Of a stretch of DNA of 64,000 nucleotides, positions 59,871 through 64,000 are shown piece after piece. Origin of the DNA: UBA1046 sp012511325 (GTDB lineage: Bacteria; Bacillota; Clostridia; Saccharofermentanales; DTU023); assembly GCA_050951925.1 (NCBI GenBank), contig JBMNJZ010000001.1, positions 806,001-870,000 of the forward strand, read 5' to 3'. Both the position numbers and the translations under genes were made by a program. Positions within the stretch are counted from its first letter, which is position 1, and the number at the start of each line of letters is the position of its first letter. The notes under the pieces are model-generated. The model had not been told where the DNA came from. It ran no database searches and saw nothing but the letters and a program-made list of their open reading frames with translations.

Positions 59871-61013
59871 TTAGCCGTTTTGTGTGTCGGTTTGTGCGTC
59901 AATGACCATTTGGAACACATTATTTATCTGCCTTGCCATCTCTCTTTTCTTGCGCTTTTCTTCCGCAACCTCTTCTGGCGTTTTAAGAATGCTATGAACA
60001 TAGGTTTTCTCCGTATCCATATCAGCGGAATGGCCGTATAACTGTTTTAGTGCTTCAAGATCAATGGTAGTCCTAAGTCGGCTATATGATATAAAAGTAT
60101 GCCTCAGCTCATGAAGCGTTATATCAATGCCGTGTAACTCCCTGAATTTTAGCCAGTGATAACTGATCGCTCCTGGCCTGATCCTTTGCCCATGCTCACT
60201 ACTGAATAAGTATATATTGCCTGGTGCTCTTTCCTGGTGACGCTGGATCTGTTCTCTAGCAATCTCTGTAAGCTGGATATTACGTTTAGCCTTGTCTGTC
60301 TTACCGTCAGTAATGTAGCCGTCACTGCTTATTGACTCTCTGATTGTGATTGTTTCGCCGTCATAATCTCTATCTTTCTTCAAAGCGCAGAACTCACCAC
60401 GGCGCAAGCCTGTGACGGCCAGAAACCGGAAACAGAATATAAAGAAACTGTCGTTTTCAACGTCAGGACTAAACAATAATCTCAACTGATCCGGCTGTAA
60501 GATTTTCCTTTTTTTGGGCGGGTCAGTTATTGGGTACTCAAAGTATATCGGCACGTCGCTATCATTAATATATCCTTTGGCAGCGCACCACTTGCAGAAC
60601 GGGGTTATCGTTGCGACAAGCAACCGTAATGTCTGTTTCGATTTGACGCCATTCTCATACGCTCTGTCAATAACTGCCTGCCAGTCACGTTTAGTGATGT
60701 TCTTCATGCGGTAAGCCTTGAATGCCGGGATAAGGTGAGCTTTAGCTCTGCTCTCTAGCTGTTTTGCAGATGTGATCTTAAATTTATTCGTGTAATACTC
60801 TAGATATTCTGTCCATGCGTCTATGAAGCGGATATTGTCCGGTATGCTGGAACTCTCAATCCATGCCAGCGCTTTTTGGATGCACTCTGCTTGCCCTTTT
60901 CTCTGTGATTTATGCTTGGATGTGACAGTGGTACGTTTGCCTTTGTTACGCACGCCTAGACGCCATTCCCGGCGCCTTTCATCCCATTTGGGGATACCTA
61001 ATACCCTGCTCAT
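59871..61013 (-). CDS. int: tyrosine site-specific integrase
   Basis: 380 aa. N-terminal AP2-like arm-binding region (KWDERRREWRLGVRNKGKR), SAM-like core-binding domain (about 60-160) and catalytic domain (from about 170). Catalytic residues: Arg204 in TGLRRGEF, His301 and Arg304 in HELRHTF, His328 in LYGHS, Tyr338 in EKTYVH. All present, so probably active. AGGAGG precedes the ATG. It is oriented towards whiA, as expected at the element's edge. Confidence 0.96.
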   Translation of the reverse strand: MSRVLGIPKWDERRREWRLGVRNKGKRTTVTSKHKSQRKGQAECIQKALAWIESSSIPDNIRFIDAWTEYLEYYTNKFKITSAKQLESRAKAHLIPAFKAYRMKNITKRDWQAVIDRAYENGVKSKQTLRLLVATITPFCKWCAAKGYINDSDVPIYFEYPITDPPKKRKILQPDQLRLLFSPDVENDSFFIFCFRFLAVTGLRRGEFCALKKDRDYDGETITIRESISSDGYITDGKTDKAKRNIQLTEIAREQIQRHQERAPGNIYLFSSEHGQRIRPGAISYHWLKFRELHGIDITLHELRHTFISYSRLRTTIDLEALKQLYGHSADMDTEKTYVHSILKTPEEVAEEKRKKREMARQINNVFQMVIDAQTDTQNG

Positions 61014-61035
61014 GAAAAAGCCTCCTAACTAAGTG

Positions 61036-61085
61036 CTAGGACGCCTGCCGACAATGTGATATAATGCCAGGTGTAGGCGTACTAG
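61036..61085. repeat. inverted repeat beside the integrase
   Basis: CTAGGACGCCT (61036-61046) and AGGCGTACTAG (61075-61085), one mismatch in 11 bp, 28-base spacer. It lies between the integrase start and the next gene, where attP arm sites or an integrase operator are expected. Confidence 0.65.
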
Positions 61086-61146
61086 CTTACAACAAACAAT
61101 TTGCCGTCTAAATGCTTTGCCGAGCTGGACGGCATTTTTTATTTTT
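61057..61146 (+). ncRNA. candidate small RNA antisense-facing the integrase region
   Basis: An extended -10 (TGA-TATAAT, 61057-61065) on the plus strand is followed about 70 bases later by a terminator: TGCCGTC (61102-61108) with GACGGCA (61128-61134), then a 12-base T-rich run (61135-61146). No plus-strand gene lies here. The predicted transcript is about 70 bases and its 3' end overlaps the end of the DUF4352-like gene. The -35 is poor. Confidence 0.4.
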
Positions 61147-61735
61147 CGTGAACGAATTTCATTTCAGTTTTACTTAAAGCGAACGGATTAATTACAATCT
61201 CAAGTTTTTTCCAATCCTTATCAAGCTGATAGCCTAATGTACCCTTGAGTTTCTTGCCGGGGGCTACTTTCCCGTTAAGGCTATCACCGGCTACCACGGA
61301 TGCAGACAGATCAGTATCAACAGCATAATCGTCAACAAATGCCTTGACGCTAATTATGGAACTGATGGAAATATCATCATCTGAATTGTTCTCAACTTCA
61401 AATTCAGCAATGACAAATATCTTTCCTTCATCCGGCTCAAATAGCTCTTTGCCCTCTGATTCCTCGCACTTGAGAAATGTGATCTTGACTCCCTTTTCTT
61501 CGGCGGTTTCACCGACTGAGTAACCGTCTTTCTCAACAGGAGCTTCTGTCTGTTCAGCCTCTGCCTCTTTCTCTGTGGCTTCCGCTGTTGCCTTTGTGGT
61601 ATCAGTCTTTGCCTTGTCTTTATCGTCACCGCTTCCGGCAATGGCACCGATAACGCCTATAACAACTGCCACGATTAATACCCAAAACCATATAGGGCGT
61701 TTCTTTTTAACCTTTACTTGTTTATCTTCGTCCAT
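61139..61735 (-). CDS. anchored DUF4352-like protein, phage cargo
   Basis: 198 aa. A short cationic N-terminus (VKVKKKRPI), one membrane segment (about 15-33), a charged Ala/Glu/Thr/Lys linker (about 36-70) and a beta-sandwich domain (about 72-195) with EFEVENNSDDDISISSIISVKAFVDDYAV and GYQLDKDWKKLEIVINPF. This matches the DUF4352 telokin-like immunoglobulin fold found on the surface of Gram-positive cells and phages. Function unknown. Between integrase and repressor, it is a lysogenic-conversion or exclusion candidate. Confidence 0.78.
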   Translation of the reverse strand: MDEDKQVKVKKKRPIWFWVLIVAVVIGVIGAIAGSGDDKDKAKTDTTKATAEATEKEAEAEQTEAPVEKDGYSVGETAEEKGVKITFLKCEESEGKELFEPDEGKIFVIAEFEVENNSDDDISISSIISVKAFVDDYAVDTDLSASVVAGDSLNGKVAPGKKLKGTLGYQLDKDWKKLEIVINPFALSKTEMKFVHEK

Positions 61736-61808
61736 GTTTTAACCTCCTTCTCTGAGATGGCCGGTTCCTGTTGCTTTGCGAGGGTGGGGGAGCCGGCTGC
61801 TTAATTGT

Positions 61809-62516
61809 TCAATAGCCCGCTCCCAGCAAGAGATCGAGCTCTGTTTGGAAATTTGCATAGTGCTTTAAAACTAAGTCTGCTATCTCAGTTTTTTTAGCAC
61901 TATATGAATTAAAGGTGCCTGATGGAGAAATTACAGTCTGCTGGCAATATTCACTCACATTCTCTTGAAGAGATTTTAATTCGTCATATAGATACCTACA
62001 ATCATCAGGATAATCACTTAATTCTCTAATCCTTTTTAGAAAATCGGTCCTATGACCCTTTAGAGTTTCAGCATCAAGAATATAGCCAGGAGATTCAAAA
62101 TAAGCAGTTAATGAATCATTAAAATCATCATTAAATTTTCCCTTTGTCTTAGTATATTCGTCAGTCTCAGGGTCTGAGGTTTCCCAAATTGTGTTCTTCC
62201 AAATTTTCTGAATCATGTTAGCGTTATCTTCAGCTTTGCTAGCAATGATAAGCATTTCCTCCGCTAAAATTGTAGCTTTCAAGATATATGTTGCACGGGC
62301 AGCCTCTGGGTCTTCCGTCGGTTCAGGAGTGGGCTCAGGTGTAGGAGTTGGAGTCGGTGTTGGAGTAGGAGTGGGAGTAGGAGCTTCAGTCTGCTTTTCA
62401 GTAGAAGCCTCAGTGGCAGGAATGCTTTCCGTTTGTTTTGTTTCTTCTTTTTTACTGCATGCGAAAGATACTAGAACGAAAATCACCACTAATATTATTG
62501 TCAGAGCTCTCTTCAT
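61809..62516 (-). CDS. lipoprotein with Pro-Thr repeat, phage cargo
   Basis: About 235 aa from the ATG at 62516 (GAGGGAAAAAG upstream). Signal peptide MKRALTIILVVIFVLVSFACSKK with lipobox VSFAC. A Pro-Thr repeat (about 45-68, TPTPTPTP then EPTPEP) acts as a wall-spanning linker. A helical domain (about 70-235) follows with no recognised family. Expressed with the repressor module, it may be a surface factor such as superinfection exclusion; this is inference. It starts 11 bases after the ImmA stop. Confidence 0.75.
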   Translation of the reverse strand: MKRALTIILVVIFVLVSFACSKKEETKQTESIPATEASTEKQTEAPTPTPTPTPTPTPTPEPTPEPTEDPEAARATYILKATILAEEMLIIASKAEDNANMIQKIWKNTIWETSDPETDEYTKTKGKFNDDFNDSLTAYFESPGYILDAETLKGHRTDFLKRIRELSDYPDDCRYLYDELKSLQENVSEYCQQTVISPSGTFNSYSAKKTEIADLVLKHYANFQTELDLLLGAGY

Positions 62517-62527
62517 TTCTTTTTCCC

Positions 62528-62998
62528 TCAAATTTCCGGCCATATCTGGCCTGTCTTCCAGTTATAAACGATAATTGGACTATAGCTAATTACATAGTCT
62601 TTATATTCTTGATAGATATGCCGTCCTGACATATGGACTAGGTAGTGGTACAAAAGATCTGTATCTAAATCCATTATGTCAGCTAATTCATGTACTGTTC
62701 TGGGCTGCCGTTTGATTCCTTTGATCAAATCATCAACTTGTATTAGTTGCTTGAACGCCCAGCAATCAGCTCTTAGCTCGTCTCTTCTTGGCCTCTTGGT
62801 GATTCCACAATGCAGATGGCCGGCTTCATGATATGCAACAGCAGTTTGTTTTCTCTTGGTCAGTCTCGGATCTATTGCTAGATACGGGGCCTTACCCTCT
62901 TCAATCATCGTGTATCCTTGCTTCCCTTGGATACTGTACCAATCAATCCTGATGCCTTTATTGGCAAGTTCATCTTCAATCACATCTAACTTATTCAT
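62528..62998 (-). CDS. immA: ImmA/IrrE-family metallopeptidase
   Basis: 156 aa. Zinc site HEAGH (AVAYHEAGHLHCG) plus the downstream Glu in RRDELRADCWAFK. Such proteases cleave the element's repressor to trigger induction, as ImmA does for ICEBs1 ImmR. It lies directly downstream of the CI-like repressor gene, the usual immA-immR pairing. The 104-base gap contains an inverted repeat TGATACC/GGTATCA (63003-63009 and 63043-63049). Confidence 0.93.
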   Translation of the reverse strand: MNKLDVIEDELANKGIRIDWYSIQGKQGYTMIEEGKAPYLAIDPRLTKRKQTAVAYHEAGHLHCGITKRPRRDELRADCWAFKQLIQVDDLIKGIKRQPRTVHELADIMDLDTDLLYHYLVHMSGRHIYQEYKDYVISYSPIIVYNWKTGQIWPEI

Positions 62999-63102
62999 AT
63001 TCTGATACCGCCTAAAACATAAGCAAACATTTGTTCTATAATGGTATCAAAATGACAAAAATTAGCAACCGCTACATCTAGTGGTCGGCGATTGATGGGG
63101 CA

Positions 63103-63597
63103 CTATTTTTGTTTCTTATCTTTCTCCTCCAGTATTTTTCTGCGCTTATCGACAATGGCCAATCTCTCATCTGCTGTATCTGAGTCGAGGTCGCCGCCAT
63201 ATGCTGCTTCTTTATAGATGCGCTCCGACTTGGCACGATCGTATTTGCCGGAGGCTTTAACTAACTCGGCTTGATTGGCAACAATCTTTTGCCCTTCTTC
63301 ATTAAGTTGACGCATAGCGGAAAGAGTGCGGTTAATATAAATAGTATTTCCTAGTGCTTTATTTTCATAATCTAGCCGTTCAGGAAGTACAGTAGTTTTG
63401 TCTGAACGCCCCATAATATAATCTAAATCAACATTGAACAGGTCGGCCATTGCTTGATATACATATGTACTGGGGACTCTTTCGCCGGCCTCATACATAG
63501 ATATTGAGCTTCGAGATAATTCCAATTTGGCTGCAAGATCATTTTGACTCATCCCATCTCTTTCACGCAGGATCCTGATTCTCTCGGCAGATGTCAT
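63103..63597 (-). CDS. CI/ImmR-like XRE repressor
   Basis: 164 aa from the ATG at 63597 (GGAGAAAAGCT upstream); the longer frame crosses the promoter and is rejected. N-terminal HTH (RIRILRERDGMSQNDLAAKLELSRSSISMYEAGERVP), then a linker and helical C-terminus with no peptidase motif, so cleavage by the adjacent ImmA is expected rather than self-cleavage. It probably binds the CACTTWAAGTG operators between itself and cro. Confidence 0.92.
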   Translation of the reverse strand: MTSAERIRILRERDGMSQNDLAAKLELSRSSISMYEAGERVPSTYVYQAMADLFNVDLDYIMGRSDKTTVLPERLDYENKALGNTIYINRTLSAMRQLNEEGQKIVANQAELVKASGKYDRAKSERIYKEAAYGGDLDSDTADERLAIVDKRRKILEEKDKKQK

Positions 63598-63627
63598 AGC
63601 TTTTCTCCAATCTATTCCTGTAATTGA

Positions 63628-63655
63628 ATTGTAACACAATAAGTGAACTTTGCAA
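63628..63655 (-). promoter_or_regulatory. promoter of the repressor gene
   Basis: On the minus strand, TTGCAA (63655-63650), a 16-base spacer, TACAAT (63633-63628). An operator-like site (63635-63645) sits in the spacer, suggesting autoregulation. Confidence 0.6.
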
Positions 63656-63692
63656 CTAGAATTTGTCACTTTAGGTGTTGACACTTAAAGTG
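63635..63692. promoter_or_regulatory. operator array between repressor and cro
   Basis: Three related 11-bp sites: CACAATAAGTG (63635-63645), CACTTTAGGTG (63667-63677) and CACTTAAAGTG (63682-63692). The consensus CACTT-W-AAGTG is palindromic. A fourth copy, CACTTTAAGTG, lies at 63932-63942. Confidence 0.75.
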
Positions 63693-63706
63693 AACAATGA
63701 TAAGCT
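63678..63706 (+). promoter_or_regulatory. promoter of the cro-like gene
   Basis: TTGACA (63678-63683), a 17-base spacer, TAAGCT (63701-63706). The operator at 63682-63692 overlaps its -35. Confidence 0.65.
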
Positions 63707-63737
63707 GGATTTACCTCAAAGAAAGGAGGGTAATAGT

Positions 63738-63947
63738 GTGAATGTACAGAATAGGCTCATCGCACTAAGAGGCAACAGATCACAAAGAGAAGTCGCTGAA
63801 GCTGTTGGTATAGCGCCGTCTACACTGAGTATGTATGAGAATGGTGAGAGAGTTCCTTCGGATCAGATAAAGATCAAACTTGCTTCATTATATGGGAAAA
63901 GTGTAGGGTATATTTTTTTTGACGAAGATGACACTTTAAGTGACTAA
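63738..63947 (+). CDS. Cro-like XRE regulator
   Basis: 69 aa from a GTG at 63738, chosen because AAAGGAGGG lies just upstream; an upstream start would overlap the promoter. One HTH fold (LIALRGNRSQREVAEAVGIAPSTLSMYENGERVPSDQ) and a short acidic C-terminus. Divergent from the repressor and sharing its operators. An operator copy overlaps the last codons. Confidence 0.9.
   Translation: MNVQNRLIALRGNRSQREVAEAVGIAPSTLSMYENGERVPSDQIKIKLASLYGKSVGYIFFDEDDTLSD
63932..63942. promoter_or_regulatory. fourth operator copy
   Basis: CACTTTAAGTG at the 3' end of cro, 32 bases before the next ATG. It would place the downstream gene under the same repressor. Confidence 0.6.
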
Positions 63948-63973
63948 CAAAACACTTAGGCCAAGGAGGGAAT

Positions 63974-64000
63974 ATGAAAATTGAATTTAGATTTATAGAC
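63974..64000 (+). CDS. start of an unidentified phage gene, cut by window
   Basis: ATG at 63974 with AGGAGGG 4 bases upstream; only nine codons (MKIEFRFID) are visible. Product unknown. Confidence 0.6.

Larger units (their letters stand above)
59871..64000. mobile_element. left end of an integrated phage or phage-like element (continues beyond window)
   Basis: Gene order integrase, two cargo genes, ImmA, CI-like repressor on the minus strand, then Cro-like regulator and an unfinished gene on the plus strand. This is the lysogeny module of a temperate phage or ICE. The left junction should lie between the whiA stop (59768) and the integrase stop (59871). No tRNA is involved and the attachment repeat cannot be identified with only one end visible. 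Confidence 0.8.

Overview
The window is a Bacillota-type chromosome segment. The gene orders rplI-dnaB, tilS-hpt-ftsH, rplU-prp-rpmA-obg and rpmE-DUF1385-prmC, a CIRCE-controlled groESL, a T-box leader, a PadR regulator and an L27 with a Prp-type N-terminal extension all point to Clostridia. Rubredoxin next to a flavodiiron protein suggests an anaerobe. I cannot name the genus; relatives of Oscillospirales/Saccharofermentanales are a guess.

Layout. Positions 1-31,500 are mostly core: the end of a YbbR/CdaR protein, glmM, a membrane-anchored amidase, rpsR-ssb-rpsF, a YwlE-type phosphatase with sua5, prfA, a transglutaminase-like protein, prmC-DUF1385-rpmE, rplI-dnaB-tilS, hpt-ftsH, murC, an MscS channel, rplU-prp-rpmA-obg, rubredoxin-fprA, DUF4364, galE-cvpA, groES-groEL, an unknown anchored protein and a BaiN-like flavoprotein.

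From a tRNA-Gln (31.8 kb) to a tRNA-Met/Glu/Val cluster (54.3 kb) the DNA is visibly more AT-rich and looks acquired and rearranged. It holds a broken MerR-like gene, a LiaF/DUF4097 envelope-stress pair, broken SPFH genes, a lipoprotein, a membrane-bound LuxR-type regulator with a lux-box-like palindrome upstream, and a complete branched-chain amino-acid operon (ilvA-leuA-leuC-leuD-leuB-ilvB-ilvN-ilvC-ilvD). That operon is read on the minus strand behind a T-box and ends in an unexpected DUF815 AAA ATPase. A serine hydrolase-PadR-CPBP protease cluster and a corrinoid adenosyltransferase complete the block. Two copies of the same SPFH gene tail flank about 18 kb of it.

From 54.7 kb core-like DNA resumes: two unknown proteins (HEAT-like; zinc ribbon plus membrane anchor plus vWA-like), then murB-whiA. 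Directly after whiA an integrated phage or phage-like element starts with a tyrosine integrase. It continues with two secreted or anchored proteins, ImmA, a CI-like repressor, a Cro-like regulator and repeated operators, and runs off the window end.

No complete new defence system is evident. The most interesting points are the DUF815 ATPase in the BCAA operon, the lux-box-like palindrome, the paired 35-bp repeats at the operon end, the phage cargo pair with a candidate small RNA beside the integrase, and the repeated SPFH tails.
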